A DNA stretch of 64,000 nt from Roseiarcus sp963709655 (GCA_963709655.1 CAVPXF010000056.1:868001-932000); one strand, 5' to 3'. Positions 15,152 through 24,749 are shown, numbered from the stretch's first letter. Notes: a model not told the origin generated them from the sequence alone. Made by a program: numbers and translations.

Positions 15152-17722
15152 ATGACCGATCTCGCCGCGCCGCTGCCGATCGACGAGGCGCTGCCCTCCT
15201 TAAGGGCGGCGCTTGCAACGCATACGCGCGCGGTGTTGGTCGCCCCGCCCGGCGCCGGCAAGACCACGCGCGTTCCGCTGGCGCTGATGGAAGAGCCCTG
15301 GGCGAAGGGCGGCCGCCTGATCGTGCTGGAACCTCGGCGCCTCGCCGCCCGCGCCGCCGCCGCGCGCATGGCTGCGACCTTGAGCGAAAAGGTTGGCGGG
15401 ACGATCGGCCTGCGCGTGCGGCTCCAGAGCCTGGTTTCGGCGCAGACCCGCATCGAGGTCGTCACCGAAGGCGTGTTCGCAAGGCAGATCCTCGACGATC
15501 CCGCACTCGACGGCGTCGCGGGCGTGCTGTTCGACGAGTTCCACGAGCGCTCGCTCGACGCCGACCTCGGACTGGCGCTGGCGCTCGACGCGCAGGGGGC
15601 GTTGCGCGAAGACCTGCGTCTCCTCGTCATGTCGGCGACGCTCGACGGCGCGCGGGTCAAGCGCCTGCTCGGCGACGCCCCGCTGATCGAAAGCCAGGGC
15701 CGCGCCTTTCCCGTGGTTACGCGCTATGTGGGTCGCGATCCGCGAGCCCGGATCGAGGACGAGGTCGCCCGCGCGACGCTGGAGGCGCTCGATCGCGAGA
15801 CGGGCTCGGCTCTCGTTTTCCTGCCGGGGCAGGGCGAGATCCGTCGGGTCGCCGAGACGCTGGAGGCGCGGATCCGTCGGCCCGACGTCGATATCGCGCC
15901 GCTCTACGGCGCGCTTGATCCACGCGCCCAGGATCGCGCCGTCGAGCCTGCGCCGCCGGGGCGGCGGAAGATCGTGTTGGCGACCTCGATCGCCGAGACC
16001 TCGCTGACCATCGAAGGCGTGCGGATCGTGATCGACAGCGGGCTCATGCGCGTGCCCCGCTACGAGCCCGACATCGGCCTGACGCGGCTCGAAACGGTGC
16101 GGGTTTCTCGCGCCAACGCCGATCAGCGGCGCGGCCGCGCCGGCCGCGTCGAGCCGGGGGTCTGCGTCCGGCTGTGGGAGGAGGCGGCGACCGGCGGGCT
16201 TCAGGCCTACGCCGCGCCGGAGATCCTCACGGCCGACCTCTCCGGCTTCCTGCTCGACTGCGCGGTCTGGGGCGAGACCGATCCGACGCGACTCGCCTTT
16301 CTCGATCCGCCGCCGCGCGCCGCGCTCAACGAGGCGCGCGGGCTGCTCGGCGCGATCGGCGCGCTCGACGCAGACGGCCGCGTCACCGGCGAGGGCCGGG
16401 CAATTGCGCGCCTCGCCCTGCCGCCGCGGCTCGCCCGCATGGTGGTCGACGCCGCCCGGTCGGGCGAGGCGCGGGCGGCGGCCGAGGTCGCCGTCATCCT
16501 GACCGAACGCGGCCTCGGCGGCGACGCGGTCGACCTCACGACCCGGCTCGACGCCTTTCGCCGCGACCGTTCGCCCCGCGCCGAGGACGCGCGCCGGCTG
16601 GCGCGAGGACTGGCGCAGCGGGCGGCGGAGGCCCTCACCCCCGGCCCCTCTCCCGGAAAGCCCGTCGACAGACGGGCGTCTTTCGACGCTCTATTGGGGA
16701 GAGGGGAGAGATCCTTCTCCCTTGGGGAGAAGGTGGCCGGCGAGAGCCGGCCGGATGAGGGGACTGGCCTGCTGCTCGCCTCCGCCTATCCCGACCGCAT
16801 CGCCGTCGCCCGGGGGAAGCGCGGCGAGTTTTTGATGGCGAACGGGCGGGCGGCGGCGCTCGAGGCGCACGATCCGCTTGCCGGCGAAGCCTATCTCGCG
16901 ATCGGCGAGGTGGTCGGCCGCGCCGCCTCCGCGCGCATCCTCATCGCCGCCCCCATGAGCCTCGCCGAGATCGAAGCGGCAGCCGGCGGGGCGATCGAGA
17001 CGGCCGACGAGGTCGCCTTCGACCGCGCGTCCGCTTCGCTGAGGGCCCGCCGGCGCCGACGGCTCGGGGCGCTGACGCTGGCTGAGCAGACGCTGGCCGT
17101 CCCGGCCGACGAGCAAAGCGCCACGGCGCTCGCCCGCGGCGCCCTCACGCTTGGGCCCGGCCGCCTGCCGTGGAGCCGGGCGCTGACCCAATGGCGCGAC
17201 CGGGTGAGCTTCCTGCGGCGCGCCGAGGGCGACGTCTGGCCGGACCTCACGGACGTGCGCCTCATCGAGGATCCCGAATGGCTCGCGCCGTTCCTTGTCG
17301 GAAAGACGCGGCTCGACGAGATCGGCGCGGACGATCTCGCGAACGCGCTCCACGCCCTCCTGCCGTGGGACCTCGCGCGCCGGCTCGACGCCGAGGCGCC
17401 GACGCATTTCGAGGCGCCGACCGGGACTGCGGCGGCGATCGACTACGAGGCCGAGGGCGGTCCGTCGATCGCGCTGAGGGTGCAGGAGCTGTTCGGCCTC
17501 GCCGAGCACCCCGCGGTCGCCGGCGGCAAGATCCCGCTGACGCTGCATCTCCTGTCGCCGGCCCACCGGCCGATCCAGATCACCCGCGATCTGCCCGGCT
17601 TCTGGCGCGGCTCCTGGGCCGCGGTGCGCTCGGACCTGCGCGGCCGCTACCCGCGCCACTTCTGGCCGGAGGACCCGGCGAGCGCCGCGCCGACCGCCCG
17701 CGCCAAGCCGCGTGGGAGGTAA
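15152..17722 (+). CDS. hrpB: ATP-dependent helicase HrpB with an in-frame repeat insertion
   Basis: 856 residues; a DEAH/RHA-type helicase of unclear cellular role. Motifs in order: VAPPGAGKTTRVPL (Walker A), LEPRRLAARAAA, DEFHERSLDADL (a DEFH box), VMSATLDG, ATSIAETSLTIEGV and QRRGRAGRVEPG (motif VI). The C-terminal HrpB domain covers about 540-856. Between about residues 493 and 536 there is a low-complexity insert (TPGPSPGKPVDRR ... GESRPDE) encoded by a palindromic repeat that is intergenic elsewhere; the frame is kept. Without the insert the flanks match the family smoothly (LARGLAQRAAEA, then LLLASAYPDRIAVARG). Monocistronic. Confidence 0.92.
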   Translation: MTDLAAPLPIDEALPSLRAALATHTRAVLVAPPGAGKTTRVPLALMEEPWAKGGRLIVLEPRRLAARAAAARMAATLSEKVGGTIGLRVRLQSLVSAQTRIEVVTEGVFARQILDDPALDGVAGVLFDEFHERSLDADLGLALALDAQGALREDLRLLVMSATLDGARVKRLLGDAPLIESQGRAFPVVTRYVGRDPRARIEDEVARATLEALDRETGSALVFLPGQGEIRRVAETLEARIRRPDVDIAPLYGALDPRAQDRAVEPAPPGRRKIVLATSIAETSLTIEGVRIVIDSGLMRVPRYEPDIGLTRLETVRVSRANADQRRGRAGRVEPGVCVRLWEEAATGGLQAYAAPEILTADLSGFLLDCAVWGETDPTRLAFLDPPPRAALNEARGLLGAIGALDADGRVTGEGRAIARLALPPRLARMVVDAARSGEARAAAEVAVILTERGLGGDAVDLTTRLDAFRRDRSPRAEDARRLARGLAQRAAEALTPGPSPGKPVDRRASFDALLGRGERSFSLGEKVAGESRPDEGTGLLLASAYPDRIAVARGKRGEFLMANGRAAALEAHDPLAGEAYLAIGEVVGRAASARILIAAPMSLAEIEAAAGGAIETADEVAFDRASASLRARRRRRLGALTLAEQTLAVPADEQSATALARGALTLGPGRLPWSRALTQWRDRVSFLRRAEGDVWPDLTDVRLIEDPEWLAPFLVGKTRLDEIGADDLANALHALLPWDLARRLDAEAPTHFEAPTGTAAAIDYEAEGGPSIALRVQELFGLAEHPAVAGGKIPLTLHLLSPAHRPIQITRDLPGFWRGSWAAVRSDLRGRYPRHFWPEDPASAAPTARAKPRGR
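16632..16762. repeat. Composite palindromic element (family P), copy inside hrpB
   Basis: CCCTCACCCCCGGCCCCTCTCCC opens it and CCGGATGAGGGG closes it, with TTCTCCCTTGGGGAGAAGG and GCCCGTCGACAGACGGGC hairpins inside. It resembles the elements at 7270 and 50585 yet is translated as about 43 residues of HrpB without a stop or shift. Confidence 0.75.
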
Positions 17723-17862
17723 GAATGTGGCGCGTCCTGAGGGACGCCATGGGTAGCGGAGTCCGGACTGTCGCCGACCGTGTCGCCGTCTTCCATACGG
17801 CGGCCGTCTTCGCCGAGCTCAACAGCGTTCCGGAGATCCGCGCCCACACCAAAACGCAGGTC

Positions 17863-19360
17863 CTATCCTCGCAGGCGCGCTACCTTGTCGCGCGCCATCT
17901 CATCCGGGCCTGCCCCCGCCGGAGCCTCTTTCGACGCTGGCGGGGATTCGCCGTCGAGCCGACGCCCGCCGCGTTCCTGCCGGGCCGACTGGAGGGCGCC
18001 TTCGGCGAAGGCGCGCGCCGCGGCTTCCGCTTCGAGCTGGTCCTTCAGCTTGCCCGCCTTCTCCTCGAACAGCTCGCGCTCGCTTTGAATCAGCCGGTTC
18101 TGCTCGGCCACTTTCGCCTCGAGGGTCACAGTGCGCTGCTCAGCGCGCTGGAGCGCGATCTCGCTGGTCTCGAGGGCCTTGGCGAGCCCGGTGGACCGAT
18201 CCGAGGCGGCGGCCCGCGCCGCGTCGACCTCGGCGTGCGTCGCGCGCAGCGCTGTGAGGTCCTTTTCCAGGTCAGCAAGCGCCGCGTCCTTGGACTTGGT
18301 CGCCAGCGAATGTTCGAGGGCGCGCTGCTCGTAGCTGCGGATCGACGCGTCGCGTTCGCGCAGCGTAGCGCGCGCCTCCGAAAGGAGCTTCTCCGCGGCC
18401 TCGAAGCGAGCGTTCAGCGCGGCGAGGTCTTCGCGCAGATTGGTCTGCGCGAGGCGCGCCGCTTCGGCGGCGTCGAGTTGCGTGGCCTTCAGTTTGGCGT
18501 GGGCGGCGGTCTCGTGCGCAAGCGCGGTTTCGAGTTCGTCGACCCGGCGGTTTAGCTCCTCGCGCCGACCCTCGAGCTCGCTCAGTTGGCGATTGAGCTT
18601 CGACACGGCGCCGACGAAGTCCTCGATCCGCGTCCTGAGCGCCCGGCTTTCCTGGGTCAGGAGGTCGTTCTGATCGTGCAGGGCGGCGCGCTGCTGCTCG
18701 ACCTCCTGCAGCCGCTTCTCCTTGGCTGTGAACTCGCCGCGCAGGGCTGGCAGCTGGTCGCTCACTGTTTGCAGGCGGCGGCGATTGTCTTCGAGCTCCC
18801 GCTCGACGCGCTCAAGTTTCGCGGTCCGCTCTGCAAGCGCGGCGCGCGCTTCCGACGAGGCGGCTTCGGCCGCGCCAATATTGCGCTCGAGATCAGCGAT
18901 GCGGGCGCCAAGGGCGTCCTGCTTGACGAAGATGCCGTTGCGCTCGACCGTAAGGGCGGCATGATCGCTCTTCAGGCGGTCGTGCGCCTCGATCAACTCT
19001 TCGAGCTTTCGCTCGGCTTCGACATGCGCGATCTTGGTGCGTTCGATTTCCGACAGCGTATGATCGATCGGGATGAGAACTCTCGTGGAACAGCGCCCGG
19101 ATCGATTCGATATTGCGGAACGAGAACTCGACCGCGTCGAGATGCGCGCGCAACGCCTCGTTGCGGCGGCCGATGGAATCGAACGTGCGCGCCAGCATCT
19201 GCGAACGCGGCCCGGACTCTACGGGGCGCCGCGGGGCAAACCCGGCGGCGGCTGCACTCGCTTGGTCGGTATCAACGCCGTCGACAAAGATGGGAAATCC
19301 GGGCGTGTCGTTCGCGGGCGGCTGGCCGCTTTTGAACAGCTTGTCCCAGACTGACGACAT
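17863..19360 (-). CDS. Long coiled-coil protein, crescentin-like candidate, one apparent frameshift
   Basis: The start MSSVWDKLFKSGQPP (19360) leads to a short non-coiled head of about 90 residues (FRNIESIRALFHE). A near-continuous coiled coil of about 370 residues follows, rich in Ala, Glu, Arg and Leu (LEELIEAHDRLKSDHAAL, RLQEVEQQRAALHDQN), with a short Pro/Gly-rich tail. The frame breaks at 19077-19082, where GAACTC stands for GACTC; the corrected text reads FHESLIPIDHTLSEIERTK. The head-plus-rod layout suggests a crescentin-type filament involved in cell shape or polarity, but SMC-like annotation is common and the role is unproven. It is convergent with hrpB; 140 bases between them hold nothing clear. 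Confidence 0.6.
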
Positions 19361-19537
19361 GACCGCTTTCCCCGCGCCGAGGCGTTACAACCCGATCGTA
19401 GTAAAACACACCCCCATCTCATCGGAATGACGGACGAGCGCCAGTTTTCCCAGCCGCTTACGCTACGGCGCCGCGTTCGGAAGCCGACGAAACGAGACGC
19501 GCTCCGGCGACGGCGCGACGCGACCCTGAGAGCCGCC

Positions 19538-19692
19538 TCACGTCCCCGCTTTGGCCCCGTCGATATACTTCCGCCAGTTGCGCCGCTCCTTGAAGCCCAG
19601 CACCTCGCGCGCCTTGCGGTTCGACAGCGGCGCCTTGTAGGCGCCCATCTCGCAGGTGACTGGCGTGTTAGGGCGAAGCTTCGCGCTGACGC
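19538..19692 (-). pseudogene. Duplicated 3' fragment of an epimerase gene
   Basis: About 50 codons of the epimerase C-terminus (AYKAPLSNRKAREVLGFKE, then WRKYIDGAKAGT and the stop) occur here, matching the full gene's end at 20078-20236 but with scattered differences. Upstream of AKLRPNTPV the similarity stops. The fragment and the intact 3' end bracket the orphan antitoxin gene. The divergence suggests the copy came from a related genome rather than a recent local duplication. Confidence 0.75.
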
Positions 19693-19762
19693 CGGGGGAG
19701 CTGTTCGGCCCCGTCGACCGCCTGTCGGTTGCCGACGGAAAGATCCCGCTGACGAAGCGGGG

Positions 19763-20047
19763 TCACGCCGCCTTGAACGTCAGCTTCAGGCCAAGCGACT
19801 TGGCGACGCCGAGAAGGGTCGTCAGGCGCGGATCGCCTGTCTCGCTCAAAGAACGATAAAGCGCCTGCCGGGTCAGCCCGGCCTCTTCAGCGATCCTCGC
19901 CATCCCGCGCGCCCTCGCGATGGCGCCGAGCGCATTTGCAATATATCTGGCGTCGCCGGTCTCGGCGGCGTCGGCGAGCAGTTCGATCTGAGCTTCTTTC
20001 GTGTCGAGAACGTCGGCTGGATCGAAGGGGGTTGTCTTGATCTTCAT
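19763..20047 (-). CDS. Orphan addiction-module antidote protein (HigA/HI1420 type)
   Basis: 94 residues with the family pattern: FDPADVLDTKEAQIELLADA, then ALGAIARARGMARIAEEAGL (helix-turn-helix) and LTRQALYRSLSETGDPRL. Relatives normally follow a RelE/HI1419-type toxin of about 100 residues directly upstream. Here upstream is the epimerase 3' end, and no toxin frame fits between 20048 and 20078. It sits exactly between two versions of the epimerase 3' end, which suggests acquisition as a small cassette. Confidence 0.8.
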   Translation of the reverse strand: MKIKTTPFDPADVLDTKEAQIELLADAAETGDARYIANALGAIARARGMARIAEEAGLTRQALYRSLSETGDPRLTTLLGVAKSLGLKLTFKAA

Positions 20048-20077
20048 CGTCTATTCTCTCTTGACCCAGCCGCCTCC

Positions 20078-20990
20078 TCACGTCCCAGCTTTGGCCCCGT
20101 CGACATACTTCCGCCAGTTGTGCTTCTCCTTGAAGCCCAGCACCTCGCGCGCCTTGCGGTTCGACAGCGGCGCGTCGTACTCGCCGATGGCGCGGGTGAA
20201 GGGCGTGTTCGGGGAGAGCTTCGCCATCGCCTCTTTGGTCGGCGTATTCAGGGTGATGGTGTCGTTGGTCGCGTTGAACACCTGGAAACCGAGCCCGTCC
20301 TTTTCCAGGCACAACCGCACGATCTCGCCGAGGTCGCGCGCGTCGATGTAGCTCCAGGCGCAGCGCTTGCGGCTCGGCGGGTCGGCGAGGAAGCCCTTGA
20401 ACATGCCGTACTCGTGCGGCTCGATCACGTTGCCGATTCTGAGCGCGTAGATGTCGCTTCGATAGCGCATGGCGAAGGCGCGGGCGGTCTTTTCGTTGCA
20501 CACCTTGGAGAGCCCGTAGGAATCCATCGGATCGACGTCGTAATCCTCCTCGAGCGGAAAGGCGTGGAAGTCCTTGTCGCCCTCGGCGAAGCAGAACTCC
20601 ATAGGTCGTCTCGCTCGAGGCGACGATGACCTTGCGCACGCCGAGTTTCATCGCCGCCTCGATGACGTTGTAGGTGCTGATCACATTTTTCGTGAACGTG
20701 ACGTTGTCCGGTTCGATCAGCACCCGGGGAATGGCGGCGAAATGCACGACCGCGTCGGGCGGACCCGCCGGCCGGCCGGCTTCGAAGCCCTCGAAGCCGC
20801 GGTGGATCGTCAGGGCGTTGAACGCCTGGCCGCTGTCGGTCAGATCGGCGATCACCGTCGGAACGCCTGCAAAATCAAGCGGTTTGAGGTCGACGTTGAG
20901 GACGTCGTAGCCGTGGGCGACGAGATGCGGGACCGCGTGGCGGCCGGCCTTGCCGGTTCCGCCGGTGAAGACGATGCGCTTGCCAGTCAT
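20078..20990 (-). CDS. NAD-dependent epimerase/dehydratase (SDR family), one apparent frameshift
   Basis: The ATG at 20990 begins MTGKRIVFTGGTGKAGRH, the Rossmann glycine motif of extended SDRs. Then DAVVHFAAIPRV, VIVASSETTYG (catalytic Ser/Thr), and SYGLSKVCNEK with the Tyr-X3-Lys pair. The reading frame changes between SSETTYG and CFAEGDKDFHAF; GAACTC at 20594-20599 (plus strand) read as GACTC repairs it. The repaired protein has about 303 residues. It likely acts on a nucleotide sugar or related carbohydrate; the exact substrate is unknown. It lies 77 bases after xerC's end on the same strand. Confidence 0.85.
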
Positions 20991-21067
20991 GGAGGGCCTC
21001 GAGAGACAGGAAAGCGCACTCATAGCGCTTTCCGCCGCCGGAGGGGAACCGGCTGCGCATGACCCGT

Positions 21068-22033
21068 TCACGCCCGCGGATGCGCCGCCTTGTAGGCCGC
21101 CAGCAGCCGCGCGCTGTCGACGCCGGTATAGACCTGGGTGGTCGAGAGCGAGGCGTGGCCGAGCAGGTCCTGGATGGTGCGCAAATCTCCGCCGCGGCCG
21201 AGGAGGTGGGTGGCGAAGGAATGGCGCAGCGCATGCGGCGTGGCGGTGTCCGGGAGCCCCAGCGCGCCGCGCATCCGCTCCATGGCGAGCTGCACGATCC
21301 GCGGCGACAGCGGGCCGCCCTTGGCGCCGACGAACAGGGGCCCGTCGGCCTTGAGCGCATAGGGGCAGAGCGCCAGGTAGTCCTCGACCGCCTTGCGCAC
21401 CGGCGCGATGATCGGCGCGGAGCGGGTCTTCTCGCCCTTGCCGATGACCGTCACTGCATCGACCGCGCCGACCGGCGCGTCCGCGCGCGTGAGGCCCAAC
21501 GCCTCGGAAATGCGCAGGCCCGCGCCGTAGCAGAGCGCCAGCACTGCGGCGTCGCGCGCCAGCACCCAGGGGTCGCGCGCCTCGCCCGCGCGCGGCTCGG
21601 TCGTCGTCACCGCCCGGGCGTCCGCGGGATTTAGGGGCCGGGGCAGGCGGCGCCCCGCCTTCGGCGCGCGGATCGCCCCGAGCGCCGACGCCGTCTCGCC
21701 GCCGTCGCGGGCGATGGCGCTGGCCAGCGAGCGCAGGGCCGAGAGCGCGCGTTGCAGCGAGCGCCCCTCGATTCCCTCGGCGCGGCGGCGGGCGAGAAAG
21801 GCGCGCAGGTCGCCCGGCGCGCAATTCACGAAGTCGGCGACCGAGGGCGGCGCGCCAAAACGCTCAGCCAGAAAGGCGAGGAACTGGCGGGCGTCGCGGC
21901 CGTAGGCCTCGATCGTGTGGGCCGACAACTTTCGTTCGTTCGAGAGCGCGCGAAGCCACGCCCGGACGACCGCGGCGAGGTCGGGCGCAGCGGGCAGGGC
22001 GTCGGGTTCGGCGGGGTCGAGGGGAGGCCGCAT
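21068..22033 (-). CDS. xerC: Tyrosine recombinase XerC
   Basis: 321 residues. The N-terminal SAM-like core-binding domain (VRAWLRALSNERKLSAHTIE) spans about 20-105. The catalytic domain follows, with Arg in CYGAGLRISEALGL, Lys in VIGKGEKTR, HALRHSFATHLLGRGGDL (His-x-x-Arg), LGHASLSTTQVY (His and the nucleophile Tyr). With XerD it resolves chromosome dimers at dif. No dif-like site or integron context is seen; this is the housekeeping form. Confidence 0.93.
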   Translation of the reverse strand: MRPPLDPAEPDALPAAPDLAAVVRAWLRALSNERKLSAHTIEAYGRDARQFLAFLAERFGAPPSVADFVNCAPGDLRAFLARRRAEGIEGRSLQRALSALRSLASAIARDGGETASALGAIRAPKAGRRLPRPLNPADARAVTTTEPRAGEARDPWVLARDAAVLALCYGAGLRISEALGLTRADAPVGAVDAVTVIGKGEKTRSAPIIAPVRKAVEDYLALCPYALKADGPLFVGAKGGPLSPRIVQLAMERMRGALGLPDTATPHALRHSFATHLLGRGGDLRTIQDLLGHASLSTTQVYTGVDSARLLAAYKAAHPRA

Positions 22034-22065
22034 ATCGGTCAGGATCGGCCAAAGACGTTAAAGGT

Positions 22066-22596
22066 TTACGGATCGTCTCGCGTCGAAATCGCGCCCTCGG
22101 CTGCGCAGGTCAAAGCGCGCGCGTAATAGCGCACGGTCTTGCCGACGGCCAAGGACGCCGCGCCGACCGCGACGAAGCCGAGCGCCGCGTGGAGGGCGTC
22201 GGAGGCGGGATTGGGCGGTTCGGCGTTCACTTCGCACACAACGCGGTCGTGGCCCGCGGCGCGGGCCTTGGCGATCAGCGCCGCATAGAGCGCCTTGGCG
22301 AGGCCGCGACCTCGCGCGGCCGGAGCGACCGCGATCCGGTCGACGTAGACGAAGCGCTCGAACCGCTCGCGAAACCACAGGAAATTCGGGCTGTCATAGT
22401 CGGCGTCCTGGTCGAAGGCGATCAGGAACGCGTCGGCTTCGCCGATCCGGCCGGCAAAAAACGCCCGATCGACGAGCCGCGCCATCTTCCGCTCGGAAAG
22501 CGGCGACAGATCCTCGGCGTGGGCGTTGTTGAGCGCGAGCAGCGCGACGGATGCGCCGCTCCCGAGCGTCCTCACGCCGAGCTCTTGCCCCGCCAT
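22066..22596 (-). CDS. GNAT family N-acetyltransferase
   Basis: 176 residues. The acetyl-CoA binding motif is clear: VYVDRIAVAPAARGRGLAKA (Q/R-x-x-G-x-G/A). It is followed by VVCEVNAEPPNPASDALHAA and LGFVAVG. The N-terminus (LALNNAHAEDLSPLSERK) matches a rhizobial group of small acetyltransferases with unknown substrates. It ends 33 bases before xerC and may be co-transcribed with it. Confidence 0.85.
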   Translation of the reverse strand: MAGQELGVRTLGSGASVALLALNNAHAEDLSPLSERKMARLVDRAFFAGRIGEADAFLIAFDQDADYDSPNFLWFRERFERFVYVDRIAVAPAARGRGLAKALYAALIAKARAAGHDRVVCEVNAEPPNPASDALHAALGFVAVGAASLAVGKTVRYYARALTCAAEGAISTRDDP

Positions 22597-22746
22597 GGCT
22601 CAGCGTCCCCGACCTCGAAAAAGCAGTCGCAGCGCGCCCGATGCACCGGGCGGGCGCGCATCTCACAACCGCGAGCGCGGAAACGCCGACGTTCCGGCCC
22701 CGCGCCATAAGGGGGCGCAAAGCCGGAACCATTGGCTCAAGTCGTC

Positions 22747-23148
22747 TCAGTCGACCGTCGCGGGGGTGCGAACGCGCCTCTGGATGGTCGTCTCGAACCT
22801 CTTCTCGATCCTGCGCTCGAGCAGGCTCGGGATATAGGCGCCGACGCCGGACGGCAGATCCTGCAGCGACACGAACCTTCCGGTCTTCAGGCGCAGGCCG
22901 TCGCGATAGAGGCCGCTGTCGCGCTGGGCGAAAACGGTCTCGACCTCCGAGCCGATCCCGAGGTTCTTCTGCATGACCGACGGGATGTCGGTCAGCACGA
23001 CGGTCGTGTCGCACTGGACGCAGACCGGAGTTCTCGGAGCGCCCGGGGCCGCAAAGCCGATCGAACCGCTCGGAAAACGCGTCGTGACATAGAGTTCGCC
23101 CTCACGCGCCGGGCGGGACCCATACATTTCCAACGAATAGTCGCACAT
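22747..23148 (-). CDS. Conserved hypothetical protein starting MCDYSLE
   Basis: 133 residues; the start MCDYSLEMYGSRPAREGELY is preferred because it follows GGAG and begins the conserved part; longer frames upstream read as noise. The sequence has CVQCDTTVVL with two cysteines, LGIGSEVETVFAQRD, and a basic tail (LLERRIEKRFETTIQRR). No signal peptide or membrane span. Similar short proteins occur in Rhizobiales without known function (memory, not checked). It may be in the same transcript direction as the acetyltransferase 150 bases downstream. Confidence 0.6.
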   Translation of the reverse strand: MCDYSLEMYGSRPAREGELYVTTRFPSGSIGFAAPGAPRTPVCVQCDTTVVLTDIPSVMQKNLGIGSEVETVFAQRDSGLYRDGLRLKTGRFVSLQDLPSGVGAYIPSLLERRIEKRFETTIQRRVRTPATVD

Positions 23149-23365
23149 GACACGCTCCATCTGTGACTGCGCGCCCACCCAGCATCTTCCGCTCGCGGGA
23201 ATGTTTTTTGTCTTTTCGTGTTTGCATGGAAGGTAACGCGCCAATCGGGCTTTATTGCGATTGCATGAAGGCGCGGACAGCCGCCTCACACGGGCATGCC
23301 CGCCTCGGGCGGCTTTTGGCCGCGCCGTCGTCGGGCGCGTCCCAGGTCGCCGCGAGCCAATGGCG

Positions 23366-24699
23366 TTAGGCGACGCCCAAAGACTATCGCTCCATGGTGT
23401 TTTTTCTCGGCGCGATGTTGTAGTTCCATTCTGGGTGGAACGCGTCGCGGGTTATGTTCAGGCTCGCCATGTCCGCGTCGGAAACCTTGATGCCCTTGAG
23501 ATAGGTATTTCGATCGAGCCCGCAGGAAATCTTCAAGCCGGTTTTCGTTGTTGTGTTGGAAATCAGTGCGATGACGATGAGCAGGCTGGCCAGAGGCATG
23601 GCGCGCCAGTTTTGTGTGATGTGACAGAACATGCGGTGCTCGATCTTGTTCCACTTCGATGTCCCCGGCGGGTAGTGGCAGACCTGGATGATCAGCCCGG
23701 TTTCATCGGCAAGTTGCTGGAGCGCCAACTTCCACAGACGCAAGCGTGAACCGTTGGAGCCGCCGCCGTCGGCCGTGATCATCAGGCGCTTCATGCCGGG
23801 ATACAGCCCGCGGCCGATTTGTTCGAGCCATAGACGAACCGCGTTGACCGCGAATTGCCCGGTATCGTGGTCAATTCCGAGGCTGACATAGCCGAGGTTG
23901 GCGCCGATGTCGTAGACGCCGTAAGGAACGACCTTGCCGAGCTCCTTGTCCTCGAAATCGTGGGTATTGACCTCGATCGGCTGGCCTTGCGGCCCATAGT
24001 CGCTGCCGCCGTTCTTGAATTCGCCGAGCAATTCCTTCTTTTTCGCGTCGATTGATATCGTGGGTTCGCCGGCTGCCTGGAACGCTTCGACCTTGGCGTT
24101 GATATATTCGAACTGCGCGTCGCGATCGGGATGTTTGCCGCTCTCTTTGGTCTTCCGGTTGTAATGGCGGCAGTATTTCAATTCCCGCAATAATTTGGGA
24201 ACGGTTGACGAACTCACCTTATGGCCCATCTGGCGAAGCGCCGTCGCCAGCTTCTCGTGGCTCTTGGACACCCATACCAATGGCCGCATCGGATCGCCCA
24301 TCGTCGCGGGCTCGAGCAATCGTTGCAAGTCCGCCAGCAGCGTCGGATCTTTGGTTGTCAACAGAGGGCCGCCGCCGCCTTTCCGCCGCACCTTTCCTGT
24401 CAATGAACCGGGGTCCTGCAGGTCCTTCAGACCGCGTCCAATCGTACTGCGGGCGACCTTCGTCGCGCGCGCCGCCGCCGCAATCCCACCGTAGCCCGCG
24501 GCCTTCGCCTCCGCCGCCGCGTTCAACCGCCGGCCCCGTTCGTTCAGAGAGGAACGAAGCGCTTCGTAACGGGCTCGCAGCAGTGATTCGTCGATCATCT
24601 ATCTGCTATAGACCGCAGCCCCGGCGACAGGAATCCCGTAAACAGCCCACGCCAGTAGAACACCAAACCGATTCACCAGTCTTTGGGCGTCGCCTTAGG
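23366..24699 (-). mobile_element. Complete ISAzo13-type insertion sequence
   Basis: The left end TTAGGCGACGCCCAAAGACT (23366-23385) and the right end (24678-24697, reverse complement TAAGGCGACGCCCAAAGACT) are 20-base terminal inverted repeats with one mismatch. They enclose a single transposase gene. The exact outer base and any target duplication could not be fixed. An internal fragment of a near-identical copy lies at 31657-32157. Confidence 0.8.
23384..24598 (-). CDS. ISAzo13-like transposase (DDE)
   Basis: 404 residues, full length for the family. The N-terminal helix-turn-helix region (GYGGIAAAARATKVARSTIG) covers about 35-60. The catalytic core carries Asp in TISIDAKKKELLGEF, Asp in LMITADGGGSNGSR and Glu in SKWNKIEHRMFCHI. 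No frameshift or stop, so it is potentially active. The stop codon lies in the left terminal repeat. Confidence 0.9.
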   Translation of the reverse strand: MIDESLLRARYEALRSSLNERGRRLNAAAEAKAAGYGGIAAAARATKVARSTIGRGLKDLQDPGSLTGKVRRKGGGGPLLTTKDPTLLADLQRLLEPATMGDPMRPLVWVSKSHEKLATALRQMGHKVSSSTVPKLLRELKYCRHYNRKTKESGKHPDRDAQFEYINAKVEAFQAAGEPTISIDAKKKELLGEFKNGGSDYGPQGQPIEVNTHDFEDKELGKVVPYGVYDIGANLGYVSLGIDHDTGQFAVNAVRLWLEQIGRGLYPGMKRLMITADGGGSNGSRLRLWKLALQQLADETGLIIQVCHYPPGTSKWNKIEHRMFCHITQNWRAMPLASLLIVIALISNTTTKTGLKISCGLDRNTYLKGIKVSDADMASLNITRDAFHPEWNYNIAPRKNTMER

Positions 24700-24749
24700 G
24701 TGAATCTAGGGCTCAAGCGACGCGAGCGGTCCATGAGTCGATAACATCG

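Noticed and set aside
18529..18534. Another GAGTTC inside the coiled-coil gene
   Set aside because: The frame continues correctly through it, so it is a genuine GAACTC codon pair, not an eighth error site.
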